In this document: positions 37,371-45,548 of the stretch, piece by piece | Numbering within the stretch: position 1 is the first letter of the stretch | Layout: every line of letters starts with the position of its first letter | Source of the DNA: Pseudomonadota bacterium | Lineage (GTDB): Bacteria > Pseudomonadota > Gammaproteobacteria > Steroidobacterales > Steroidobacteraceae | NCBI GenBank assembly: GCA_025355105.1 | Contig: JANYAE010000002.1 | Location: forward strand, 1-45,857 | DNA: 45,857 nucleotides | Direction: 5' to 3' | Notes under the pieces: generated by a model | Database searches by the model: none | What the model saw: only the letters and a program-made list of their open reading frames with translations | What the model was told of the DNA's origin: nothing | Position numbers and translations under genes: made by a program

Positions 37371-38410
37371 GCGCCGAGCGCCCGGGCCTGCGCCGCCGGA
37401 AATGCCGGCACGACGGCGTCGCGCAGGAAGCGGTCGAACTCGCCGAGCTCGCCGTACGCGGCGGTCGCCTCGAGCACGTACTCGAGCACTGTCGGCAGGT
37501 CGCGCAGGTAGCCGGCCTTGCCGTCGCGGTACCACAGCCGCGCGAAGATGCCGAGCACCTTGAGGTGGCGCTGCAGCCCCATGAGATCGAAGCCGCGCAC
37601 GAAGTCGGCCTCGTCGCCCGGCACGGCGATGCCGGCGGCGAGCGCGCGGCGCCGGTAGTCGCTCACCCAGCCGAGCACGCGCGGCCGCGGCCAGACGATG
37701 TAGCAGTCCTTGAAGAGCGACACGAGGTCGTAGGTCAAGGCGCCGCGCATCGCGTCCTGAAAGTCGAGGATGCCGGGGTTGCCGGCCGGCAGCACCATCA
37801 GGTTGCGCGAATGAAAGTCGCGGTGCACGAACACCTGCGGCTGCTCGAGCGCGCTCGCCGCCAGCACGGCGGAGGTCCGGTCGATGAGCCCCTGCTCGGC
37901 CGCGCCGGGCGCCGCGCCGAGGTGCCTGCCGAGGAACCACTGCGGGAACAGCTGCACTTCGCGGTCGAGGGCGGCGCGGTCGTACGGCGGCAGCGCCGCG
38001 GCGGCGGCGCGGCCGTCAGCCTGGATGCGCAGCAACGCCGCGGTCGCGTCCCGGTACAGCCGGTCGACGTCGCCGCCGGCAGCGAAGGCCGCCAGGTAGT
38101 GCGTCGAACCGAGGTCGGTCATCAGCAGGAAGCCGCGCGCGCGATCCTGCTCCAGCACCTCGGGCACGGTGACGCCGAGGGCGCCGAGCGCCCGGGCCAC
38201 GCCGATGAACGGGCCGAGGTCCTCGCGATCGGGCGGCGCATCCATCGCGATCAGCGTGCCTCGGCCGCTGCGGACGCGGAAATAGCGGCGAAAGCTGGCG
38301 TCAGCCGATGCCGGTTCGACCGTGCTGCCGTGGAGCTGGAGGTCCTTCTCGAGCCAGTGCTCGAGCAGAGCAAGGCGCGGATCAGGTCGGGCGGCGGTGT
38401 CAGGTGGCAT
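37367..38410 (-). CDS. amgK: N-acetylmuramate/N-acetylglucosamine kinase
   Basis: Aminoglycoside-phosphotransferase-fold kinase of 347 residues, phosphorylating MurNAc at C1. The catalytic loop HRDFHSRNLMVL is at 196-207 and the metal motif ILDFQDA at 214-220. ASADASFRRYFRV at the N-terminus is typical of AmgK. It is paired with murU and divergent from lptD, as in Pseudomonas. A TATAAT lies 9 bases before the ATG, so the mRNA probably has almost no leader. Confidence 0.92.
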   Translation of the reverse strand: MPPDTAARPDPRLALLEHWLEKDLQLHGSTVEPASADASFRRYFRVRSGRGTLIAMDAPPDREDLGPFIGVARALGALGVTVPEVLEQDRARGFLLMTDLGSTHYLAAFAAGGDVDRLYRDATAALLRIQADGRAAAAALPPYDRAALDREVQLFPQWFLGRHLGAAPGAAEQGLIDRTSAVLAASALEQPQVFVHRDFHSRNLMVLPAGNPGILDFQDAMRGALTYDLVSLFKDCYIVWPRPRVLGWVSDYRRRALAAGIAVPGDEADFVRGFDLMGLQRHLKVLGIFARLWYRDGKAGYLRDLPTVLEYVLEATAAYGELGEFDRFLRDAVVPAFPAAQARALGA

Positions 38411-38419
38411 GAACGCCGG

Positions 38420-38427
38420 ATTATAAT
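38420..38427. promoter_or_regulatory. Symmetric -10 shared by amgK and lptD
   Basis: ATTATAAT is a perfect palindrome giving consensus TATAAT on both strands (plus 38422-38427, minus 38420-38425). It lies in the 44-base gap between the divergent genes. -35 matches are poor on both sides. Predicted starts are about 38434 (lptD) and 38413 (amgK). Confidence 0.55.
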
Positions 38428-38454
38428 GCGCCTGCCCGCCGTGGCTGCGGCGGC

Positions 38455-40695
38455 ATGCTGCCCGCCCCACCATTAGGCCACCCGTTGCCCCAGTCCCCGC
38501 TCATCCACACCAGCCGCGCCGTCCTCGTCGCGGTCGCGGTCGGGTGGCTCGCCACCGCCGCTCACGCCGAGGACCGCTGCCCGGCGCCACCGCCGGTCGA
38601 GGCCGAGCCGGCCACGCCGCCCTCGCTGGACCCCGGGCGGGTGGAGGTCACGACGCAGGGCGCCGAGGTGACCCAGGCCGGCCAGGCGCACCTGCAGGGG
38701 CCGGTCCAGGTTCGCCAGGGCAGCCGCACGCTGACCGCCAACGAGGCGCGCTACGACTCCGCCACGCAGGCCTTCGACGTCACCGGCAACGTCAGCTACC
38801 GCTCCCCGGGGCTGGCGCTGAGCGGCGAGTCGGGCACCTGGAACGGCGATGGCAGCGGCCGCTTCCTGCGCGGCGAGTTCGAGTTGCCGGCGCGACCGGC
38901 GCGCGGCCACGCCGAATCGATCGTGCTGGCGACCGACGGCCGACTGGAGCTGACGCGCGTCGAGTACACCGCCTGTCCCGCCGGGCGGCCGGACTGGCTG
39001 CTGCGGGCGAGCCGGATCGACATCGACCAGGCCGCGCAGCAGGGCGTCGGCCGCAACGTCGAGCTCGACTTCAAGGGCCTGCCGATCCTGTATCTGCCGA
39101 TCGTGTCGTTCCCAGTCGGCGACGCACGCAAGTCCGGCTTCCTGTTCCCGAGCCTCGGCACCTCGAACCGCAACGGCTTCGAGCTGGCCGCGCCCTATTA
39201 CTGGAACATCGCGCCGAACTACGACGCGACGCTGACGCCGGGCTACCTGTCGAAGCGCGGCGCGACCATCGGCACCGAGTTCCGCTTCCTCAGCGAGGAC
39301 TCGCGCGGCCAGTTCAAGAGCGACTGGGTGCCGTCGGACGCCAGCGCGCAGCGCGATCGCAGCTACCTGCGCTTCGACGAGCGCAGCGACCTCGGCGCGC
39401 GACTGCGCTTCGACACCACGCTCGCCTATGCGAGCGACGACAATTACTTCTCCGACTTCGGCCTCGGCCCTGAGGGCACCAGCGTCACCTACCTGCAGCG
39501 CCGCGCGCGGCTGACCTACCTCGACGAGCACTGGCGCGCGGTCGGCCTGGTCGAGCAGTTCCAGACCATCGACCAGACCGTCGCCGCCGCCGACCGGCCA
39601 TACACGCGAGCGCCGCAGCTGCAGGTCCGCGGCCGCTGGACCGACGGCAATGGACCGGGCTTCGAGCTCGGCGCCGAGGCGGTCGACTTCGTGCGCGACA
39701 CCGGCCTCGAGGGCGTGCGCTACGGGCTCGCACCGACCGCGAGCGTCGCCTGGCGAGCGCCGGGCGCCTACCTCGTGCCGGCCGTCGGCTACCGCATGAT
39801 CGGCTACTCGCTGCGCAACAACGGCAACGGCAACGGCAACGACACGCCGTCGGTGTCGGCACCGATCGCGACGCTCGATGCGGGCCTCGCCTTCGAGCGC
39901 GACGCCGGACACCGCGTGCAGACGCTCGAGCCGCGGGTCGTCTATAGCTACGTGCCATTTCGCGATCAGGCGGCGCTGCCGGTGTTCGACACCGGGCTGC
40001 CGGACCTCAACCTGATCCAGCTGTTTCGCACCGAGCGCTACGTCGGCGGCGACCGGATCGGCGATGCCAATCAGCTGGCGATGGGCGCGACCACCCGGCT
40101 GGTCGACACCGACTCGGGGCGGCAGCTGCTGAGCGCGACCCTCGGCCAGATCTACTACTTCACGCCGCCGCGCGTCGTGCTGCCGAACCAGCCGGCGCTC
40201 ACCGGCAGCACCTCGGACCTCGTCGGTCAGCTGGACGTCACCGCCTACCGGCACTGGAACGTGCAGGTCGGTGAGGAGTGGAACCCGCACGGCCAGAACT
40301 CCGCGCTCAGCGAGGTGCGGGTGCAGTACCAGCCGGCCGGCAACGAGGTCGCCAACGTCGGCTACCGCTTCCGCCGCGGGCTGCTGGAGCAGGTGGAGGG
40401 CTCGTTTGCCTGGCCGGTAGCGGACGCCTGGAACCTGTACCTGCGCCACGTCTATTCGCTGCGCGACCACGCCGCACTCGACTCCTTCGCCGGTTTCGAG
40501 TACCGGGCCTGCTGCTGGCGCGTGCGCCTGGTGGGCCGGCGCTACGTCAGCAGCCAGACCGGCCAGCGCGATACGTCGATCTCGCTGCAGCTGGAACTCA
40601 ACGGACTGTCCAGTGTCGGAGAACGGGCCGGCGCTTTCCTCGAACGGTCGATTCGGGGATACTCCGCGACCCCCGGCCTTGCTGGGTCAGAATAG
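38455..40695 (+). CDS. lptD: LPS-assembly protein LptD
   Basis: Outer-membrane barrel that inserts lipopolysaccharide with LptE. It has 746 residues. The signal is cleaved near THAE-like AAHAED. The OstA jelly-roll domain is at about 60-190, followed by the barrel, with VGDARKSGFLFPSLGTSN as the family signature. All four disulfide cysteines are present: C42, C173 and the adjacent C686-C687 (YRACCWRVRL). An extracellular loop holds an Asn-Gly repeat coded by GGCAAC units (39813-39842). ATG 38455 lacks a ribosome site; TTG 38485 with AGG upstream is an alternative start. It leads lptD-surA-pdxA-rsmA. Confidence 0.95.
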   Translation: MLPAPPLGHPLPQSPLIHTSRAVLVAVAVGWLATAAHAEDRCPAPPPVEAEPATPPSLDPGRVEVTTQGAEVTQAGQAHLQGPVQVRQGSRTLTANEARYDSATQAFDVTGNVSYRSPGLALSGESGTWNGDGSGRFLRGEFELPARPARGHAESIVLATDGRLELTRVEYTACPAGRPDWLLRASRIDIDQAAQQGVGRNVELDFKGLPILYLPIVSFPVGDARKSGFLFPSLGTSNRNGFELAAPYYWNIAPNYDATLTPGYLSKRGATIGTEFRFLSEDSRGQFKSDWVPSDASAQRDRSYLRFDERSDLGARLRFDTTLAYASDDNYFSDFGLGPEGTSVTYLQRRARLTYLDEHWRAVGLVEQFQTIDQTVAAADRPYTRAPQLQVRGRWTDGNGPGFELGAEAVDFVRDTGLEGVRYGLAPTASVAWRAPGAYLVPAVGYRMIGYSLRNNGNGNGNDTPSVSAPIATLDAGLAFERDAGHRVQTLEPRVVYSYVPFRDQAALPVFDTGLPDLNLIQLFRTERYVGGDRIGDANQLAMGATTRLVDTDSGRQLLSATLGQIYYFTPPRVVLPNQPALTGSTSDLVGQLDVTAYRHWNVQVGEEWNPHGQNSALSEVRVQYQPAGNEVANVGYRFRRGLLEQVEGSFAWPVADAWNLYLRHVYSLRDHAALDSFAGFEYRACCWRVRLVGRRYVSSQTGQRDTSISLQLELNGLSSVGERAGAFLERSIRGYSATPGLAGSE
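39813..39842 (+). repeat. Hexanucleotide repeat inside lptD
   Basis: CGCAACAACGGCAACGGCAA followed by CGGCAACGAC: three in-frame GGCAAC units flanked by AAC/GAC codons, encoding NNGNGNGND in a surface loop of the barrel. Unit gain or loss would keep the reading frame. Confidence 0.6.
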
Positions 40696-40702
40696 GCCAT
40701 CC

Positions 40703-42010
40703 ATGCGTCGTTTCCTGACATTCGCGCTCCTCGCCCTCGTCGGCGCCAGCGGCGCCGCCCACGCCCAGACCCGCGAGATCGGCGGACGCGGCGACCTGCT
40801 CGACCGGATCGCCGTCGTCGTCAACGAGGGCGTCGTCCTGCAGAGCCAGATCGACGCGCAGGTGACCTCGATCACCCGCCGGCTGCGCGACCAGGGCACG
40901 CCGCTGCCGGCGCCCTCGGTGCTGCGCCAGCAGATCACCGAGCGGCTGGTGCTGCAGGAGATCCAGCTGCAGCGTGCCGCCAAGCTCGGCCTGCGGGTGA
41001 CCGACGAGGCGCTCAACAACGCGATCCGCGACGTCGCCACGCAGAACCACATCGAATTCGCGCAGCTGCCGGACGCGCTCGGCGCAGAGGGCATCGTCTA
41101 CGCCGAGTACCGCGAGCAGATGCGCCGCGAGATGACCCTGTCGCTGCTGCGCCAGCGCGACGTGTACTCGCGCATCTACGTCAGCCCGCGCGAGATCGAC
41201 CAGTTCCTCGCCAAGGCCGCCGCCGACAAGACCGGCGACGCCTCCTACGAGGTGGCGCACATCCTGCTGTCGCTGCCGGAGGCGGCCTCCCCGGGCCAGC
41301 TCGAGCAGGTCGAGAAGCACGCCGAGGAGCTCTACCAGCGCGCCCTCAAGGGCGACGACTTCGGCGAGCTCGCGGTCGGCAACTCGCAGGCGCAGTCGGC
41401 GCTGGAGCGTGGCGTGATCGGCTGGCGCAAGGGCAACGAGCTGCCCGGCTTCATGGCCGAGGTGGTCACGAAGATGAAGCCCGGCGAGGTGTCGCGCCCG
41501 GTGCGCACGCCCTCCGGCTTTCACATCATCAAGCTCAACAACGTCAAGAGCGACAACCAGCCGCTGATCGTCGAGCAGGTCCACGCACGCCACATCCTGA
41601 TGAAGCCGAACGAGCTGCAGGACGACGAGACGGTCCGTGGCCGGCTGCAGACGATCCGCGACCGCATCGCGAGCGGCGCCGAGGATTTCGGCGCGATCGC
41701 CAAGGCGGTCTCCGAGGACCCGGGGTCCGGCAGCGAGGGCGGCGACCTCGGCTGGACCAGCCCCGGCACCTTCGTCGGCGAGTTCGAGCAGATGATCGCC
41801 AAGCTCGGCGACAATGAGATCAGCCAGCCGTTCCACACCCAGTACGGCTGGCACATCCTCCAGGTGCTCGGCCACCGCACCCAGGACATGAGCACCGATG
41901 AGCGCAAGCGGCGCGCCTTCGAGCAGATCCGGGCCAGCAAGCTCGACGAGGAAACCGAGCTCTGGCTGCGGCGCCTGCGTGACGAGGCCTTCGTCGACTA
42001 CCGTAGCTGA
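40703..42010 (+). CDS. surA: Periplasmic chaperone / peptidyl-prolyl isomerase SurA
   Basis: Escorts outer-membrane proteins, including LptD, to the Bam complex. It has 435 residues with a Sec signal cleaved at AHAQ. The N-terminal chaperone module is at about 25-170 (LLDRIAVVVNEGVVLQSQID). PPIC domain 1 is at about 182-281 and domain 2 at about 292-395 (HARHILMKP...GGDLGWTSPG...FHTQYGWHILQV). Start ATG 40703 is 7 bases after the lptD stop, so they are co-transcribed. Confidence 0.97.
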   Translation: MRRFLTFALLALVGASGAAHAQTREIGGRGDLLDRIAVVVNEGVVLQSQIDAQVTSITRRLRDQGTPLPAPSVLRQQITERLVLQEIQLQRAAKLGLRVTDEALNNAIRDVATQNHIEFAQLPDALGAEGIVYAEYREQMRREMTLSLLRQRDVYSRIYVSPREIDQFLAKAAADKTGDASYEVAHILLSLPEAASPGQLEQVEKHAEELYQRALKGDDFGELAVGNSQAQSALERGVIGWRKGNELPGFMAEVVTKMKPGEVSRPVRTPSGFHIIKLNNVKSDNQPLIVEQVHARHILMKPNELQDDETVRGRLQTIRDRIASGAEDFGAIAKAVSEDPGSGSEGGDLGWTSPGTFVGEFEQMIAKLGDNEISQPFHTQYGWHILQVLGHRTQDMSTDERKRRAFEQIRASKLDEETELWLRRLRDEAFVDYRS

Positions 42011-43012
42011 GTGACGCGCGTGACGGGGCAAGTCGGCGACGGCCGCACGATCCTCGTCACCTCCGGTGAACCTGCCGGCATCGGCCCGGACCTCTGCCTC
42101 GCGCTCGCCGAGCGTGACTGGCCGTGCCGGCTGCTGATCGCCGCCGACCCCGAGGTGATGGCCGCCCGTCGCGCGGAGCTCGGCCTCAAGGTCGATCTCG
42201 AGACGGTCACGGTCGAGGCGGCACGGCCACACCGGCGCGGCCGGCTGCAGATCCTCGCGCACCGCGCCGCCGTGCCGGTGGTCGCCGGCCGGCTGGATGC
42301 CGCCAACGCCGGCTACGTCCTCGACCTGCTGCGCAGCGCGGTCGCCGGCTGCCAGAGCGGGCGCTTCGCGGCGATGGTGACCGCGCCGGTGCAGAAGAGC
42401 GTGATCAACGACGGCGGCGTGCCGTTCACCGGCCACACCGAGTTTCTCGCCGAGCTCACCGGTGCGGCGCGGCCGGTGATGCTGCTGGTCGCCGGCAAGC
42501 TGCGCGTCGCGCTCGCGACCACCCACCTGCCGTTGCGCGCCGTCGCCGACGCGATCACCGAGCGCGATCTGCTGGCGACGCTACGGGTGCTGGCGACGGG
42601 CCTGCGCGAGCGCTTCGGGCTGGTGCGGCCGCGGATCCTGGTGCTCGGGCTCAACCCGCATGCCGGCGAGTCAGGCCATCTGGGCCGCGAGGAGATCGAG
42701 ATCATCGGCCCGGCGATCGCGCGCGCCGCGGCCGAGGGTATCGCCGCGCGCGGCCCGCTGCCGGCCGACACCGCGTTCACGCCCCGTCAGCTCACCGACG
42801 CCGACGCGGTGCTCGCGATGTACCACGACCAGGGCCTGCCGGTGCTCAAGTACGCAGGCTTCGGCCACGCGGTCAACGTCACGCTCGGGCTGCCGATTGT
42901 GCGCACCTCGGTCGATCACGGCACGGCGCTGGACCTCGCGGGCACCGGCCGGGCGGACCCCGGCAGCCTGATTGCCGCGCTCGAGCTCGCGCTCGCCTGC
43001 GTGCGCCCGTGA
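42011..43012 (+). CDS. pdxA: 4-hydroxythreonine-4-phosphate dehydrogenase
   Basis: NAD-dependent step of the DXP-dependent vitamin B6 pathway. It has 333 residues. Metal and substrate motifs are VTSGEPAGIGPDL, FTGHTEFLAELT, LNPHAGESGHLGREE and YHDQGLPVLKY. It begins with GTG directly after the surA stop; a second in-frame GTG at 42020 is possible. The surA-pdxA-rsmA-apaGH order matches E. coli and Pseudomonas. Confidence 0.96.
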   Translation: MTRVTGQVGDGRTILVTSGEPAGIGPDLCLALAERDWPCRLLIAADPEVMAARRAELGLKVDLETVTVEAARPHRRGRLQILAHRAAVPVVAGRLDAANAGYVLDLLRSAVAGCQSGRFAAMVTAPVQKSVINDGGVPFTGHTEFLAELTGAARPVMLLVAGKLRVALATTHLPLRAVADAITERDLLATLRVLATGLRERFGLVRPRILVLGLNPHAGESGHLGREEIEIIGPAIARAAAEGIAARGPLPADTAFTPRQLTDADAVLAMYHDQGLPVLKYAGFGHAVNVTLGLPIVRTSVDHGTALDLAGTGRADPGSLIAALELALACVRP

Positions 43013-43016
43013 GCCC

Positions 43017-43826
43017 GTGAGCCGGCGCAGCAGCGGCAGCCCGGCGCCGCACCGGGCCCGCAAGCGATTCGGCCAGCATTTCCTGCACGATCCGGGCGTC
43101 ATCGCCCGCATCGTCGCGGCCATCGATCCGCAGGCTGGCGAGCGGCTGGTCGAGATCGGGCCGGGGCTCGGCGCGCTGACGCTGCCGCTGCTGGACCGCA
43201 TCGGGCGGCTGGAGGTCGTCGAGCTCGACCGCGACGTGATCCCGCGCCTCGCCGAGCGGGCGGCTGGCCGCGGCGAGCTCGTCATCCACGAGGCCGACGC
43301 GCTCGACTTCGACTTCGGCGCGCTGCGCGGCGCCGGCCCGAAACTGAGGATCTGCGGCAACCTGCCCTACAATATCTCGACGCCGCTGCTGTTCCACCTG
43401 CTCAAGTCGCACGCGGCGATCACCGACATGCACTTCATGCTGCAGAAGGAGGTGGTGGCACGGATGGCCGGCTCGCCCTCGACCAAGGCCTATGGCCGGC
43501 TGACCGTGATGCTCGCCGTCCACTGCCGGGTCGAGCGCCTGTTCGACGTCGGCCCCGGCGCGTTCCGTCCGCCGCCGCGGGTGGATTCGGCGATCGTCCG
43601 GCTCATTCCGCACGCGCACCCGCCGTTCCCGGTGGCCGACCCCGTGCGCTTCGCCGCGGTGGTCGCGGCGGCCTTCGGCCAGCGCCGCAAGACGCTACGC
43701 AACGCACTCGACGGCGTCGTCGACGTCCCCGGCTTCGCCGCCGCCGAGGTTGACCCGGGGCGCCGCGCCGAGACGCTCGAGCCGCGCGAGTTCGCCCGTC
43801 TCGCGGCGACGCCGGCGCCGCTATAA
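43017..43826 (+). CDS. rsmA: 16S rRNA A1518/A1519 dimethyltransferase
   Basis: KsgA/RsmA, which dimethylates two adenines in the 3' hairpin of 16S rRNA during 30S maturation. It has 269 residues. RKRFGQHFLHDPGVI opens the domain, the SAM loop is LVEIGPGLGALT, and the catalytic motif is NLPYNIST. GTG 43017 is chosen, 5 bases after the pdxA stop. Its TAA stop lies inside a TATAAT that may drive the next gene. Confidence 0.96.
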   Translation: MSRRSSGSPAPHRARKRFGQHFLHDPGVIARIVAAIDPQAGERLVEIGPGLGALTLPLLDRIGRLEVVELDRDVIPRLAERAAGRGELVIHEADALDFDFGALRGAGPKLRICGNLPYNISTPLLFHLLKSHAAITDMHFMLQKEVVARMAGSPSTKAYGRLTVMLAVHCRVERLFDVGPGAFRPPPRVDSAIVRLIPHAHPPFPVADPVRFAAVVAAAFGQRRKTLRNALDGVVDVPGFAAAEVDPGRRAETLEPREFARLAATPAPL

Positions 43827-43827
43827 T
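43822..43827 (+). promoter_or_regulatory. -10 element over the rsmA stop codon
   Basis: A consensus TATAAT overlaps the rsmA stop. The -35 region is poor. Initiation near 43834 would give the universal stress gene a leader of about 19 bases containing GGGAG, so it could be read separately from rsmA. Confidence 0.4.
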
Positions 43828-43852
43828 CGCCGCATTGACTGGGAGCTGTCCG

Positions 43853-44305
43853 ATGAGCGCACCGACACCGGCGACCGGCCTGTATCGCACCATCCTGCTG
43901 GTCGTGGACCTCAGCGAGGACAGTCGCGTGATCGGCGCGCGCGCGCGCGCGATCGCGGCGGCCTGCGGCGCCGAGATCCGCCTGCTGCACGTCGTCGAGT
44001 ACGTGCCGGTGGAACCGCTCGGCGAGACGCTGCTGCCGACGGTCGAGATCGAGGAAGAACTGGTCAAGCGCGCCGGCACGCGCCTGCGCGAGCTCGCGAC
44101 CGCGCTCGGCCTCGGCGCGGCCGAGTGCCGGGTCGAGGCCGGCAACATCAAGGCGGAAATCGTCCGCGTGGCGGCCGAGGTGCGCGCCGACCTGGTCGTG
44201 CTCGGCGGCCGCGAGCGCCATGGACTGTCGATCCTCGTCAACCTGACCGAGGACACCGTGCTGCACGCCGCGCCCTGCGACGTGCTCGCGGTCCGCATCA
44301 AGTAG
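43853..44305 (+). CDS. Universal stress protein, UspA family
   Basis: A single-domain Usp of 150 residues with the Rossmann-like alpha/beta pattern: YRTILLVVDLSEDSRVIGARA and IRLLHVVEYVP. The ending is VRADLVVLGGRERHGLSIL, then HAAPCDVLAVRIK. The phosphate loop of ATP-binding Usps (G-2x-G-9x-G-S/T) is degenerate, with LTED where GS is expected, closer to the non-ATP-binding UspA type. ATG 43853 has GGGAG at 7 bases. It interrupts the usual rsmA-apaG adjacency and is 3 bases from apaG. Confidence 0.9.
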   Translation: MSAPTPATGLYRTILLVVDLSEDSRVIGARARAIAAACGAEIRLLHVVEYVPVEPLGETLLPTVEIEEELVKRAGTRLRELATALGLGAAECRVEAGNIKAEIVRVAAEVRADLVVLGGRERHGLSILVNLTEDTVLHAAPCDVLAVRIK

Positions 44306-44308
44306 TCC

Positions 44309-44689
44309 ATGCAGGGCGCCCCGCACCGCATCGTCGTCGACGTCACGACCGCCTACGTCGAGGACCAGTCGGACCCGCGCGAGCAGCGCTACGTCTTCTC
44401 CTACACGATCACGATCCGCAACGAGGGCGGCGTGCCGGCGCGGCTGATGACGCGCCACTGGATCATCACCGACGCGAACGGCAAGGTGCAGGAGGTCCGC
44501 GGTGACGGCGTGGTCGGCGAGCAGCCGCACCTCAAGCCTGGCCAGGGGTTCCGCTACTCGAGCGGCGCGGTGCTCGAGACGCCGGTCGGCGTCATGCAGG
44601 GCAGCTACCAGATGGTGGCCGACGACGGCGCGCGATTCGACGCGCCGATCGCACCGTTCTCGCTCGCGATGCCGGGCGTCGTGCACTGA
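44309..44689 (+). CDS. apaG: ApaG protein
   Basis: Small beta-sandwich (fibronectin III-like) protein of 126 residues, annotated as Co2+/Mg2+ efflux-linked in enterics, though the mechanism is unclear. Signature blocks are YVFSYTITIRNEG, LMTRHWIITDANGKVQEVRGDGVVGEQPHL and GSYQMV. It lies directly before apaH, the usual pair. Confidence 0.95.
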   Translation: MQGAPHRIVVDVTTAYVEDQSDPREQRYVFSYTITIRNEGGVPARLMTRHWIITDANGKVQEVRGDGVVGEQPHLKPGQGFRYSSGAVLETPVGVMQGSYQMVADDGARFDAPIAPFSLAMPGVVH

Positions 44690-44696
44690 CGCGCCG

Positions 44697-45548
44697 ATGG
44701 CCGTCTATGCGATCGGTGACCTGCAGGGCTGCTGCGACGAGTTCCGGACGCTGCTCGACCGGCTCGACTTCGATCCGGCGCGGGACCGGGTCTGGCTCAC
44801 CGGCGACCTCGTCAATCGCGGCCCGGCCTCGCTCGAGGCGTTGCGCACCGTCAAGGCGCTAGGCAGCGCCGCGACGGTAGTGCTCGGCAACCACGATCTG
44901 CACCTGCTCGCCGCAGCGCTCGACCCGGCGCGCCTGCGGCGCAGCGACACGCTCACGGCGGTGCTCGCCGCCGACGACCGCGACGAGCTGCTCGCCTGGC
45001 TCGCGCGCCTGCCGCTCGTGCACCACGACCGAGCGCTCGGCTGGTCGATGGTGCACGCCGGCCTGCCACCGGAGTGGAACGTGGCGCAGGCGGTCGCCTG
45101 CGGCGCCGAGGTCAGCGCCGCGCTCACCGCGGACCCGCGCGGCTTCTTCGACGCGATGTACGGCGACAAGCCGGAGCGCTGGTCCGAGGACCTGACCGCG
45201 CTCGAGCGGCTGCGCTTCACGGTCAACTGCCTGACGCGCCTCAGGTTCCTCGCCGCCGACGGACGGCTGCTCCTCAAGTACAAGGGCCCGATCGAGGGCG
45301 CGCCGGCCGGCGCGCGGCCGTGGTTCCGGGTCAGCGGCCGCCGCAGCGCCGGCGAGCGGATCGTGTTCGGCCACTGGTCGGCACTGGGCTACTGCGAGTC
45401 GGACGGCGTGATCTCGCTCGACACCGGCTGCGTGTGGGGCGGCGCGCTGACGGCGGTCCGGCTGGACCGCCCGGCGCCGCCGGTGCAGCTCGCTTGCCGC
45501 GGCGCGCGCGACATCGGCGCGCCGGAGGACGCCGTCGGCGACGGCTAG
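44697..45548 (+). CDS. apaH: Symmetrical bis(5'-nucleosyl)-tetraphosphatase
   Basis: Hydrolyses Ap4A to two ADP and also removes Np4 caps from RNA. It has 283 residues. The PPP-type phosphatase metal motifs are GDLQGCCDEF, LTGDLVNRGP, VLGNHDLHLL, MVHAGLPPEW and FGHWSALG. GDLQGCC replaces the more common GDIQGCY; the metal ligands are intact. It overlaps the convergent right-edge gene by a few bases. Confidence 0.96.
   Translation: MAVYAIGDLQGCCDEFRTLLDRLDFDPARDRVWLTGDLVNRGPASLEALRTVKALGSAATVVLGNHDLHLLAAALDPARLRRSDTLTAVLAADDRDELLAWLARLPLVHHDRALGWSMVHAGLPPEWNVAQAVACGAEVSAALTADPRGFFDAMYGDKPERWSEDLTALERLRFTVNCLTRLRFLAADGRLLLKYKGPIEGAPAGARPWFRVSGRRSAGERIVFGHWSALGYCESDGVISLDTGCVWGGALTAVRLDRPAPPVQLACRGARDIGAPEDAVGDG

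Noticed and set aside
38473..40470. Very long minus-strand open frame antisense to lptD (665 codons)
   Set aside because: Shadow of the GC-rich plus-strand gene: low-complexity Arg/Val/Ala composition and no family resemblance, while lptD on the plus strand has all its motifs.
40598..42526. Minus-strand open frame of 642 codons antisense to surA and pdxA
   Set aside because: Spans two clear genes on the other strand, and the translation is compositionally an antisense shadow (rich in D, V, H, R, L) without motifs.
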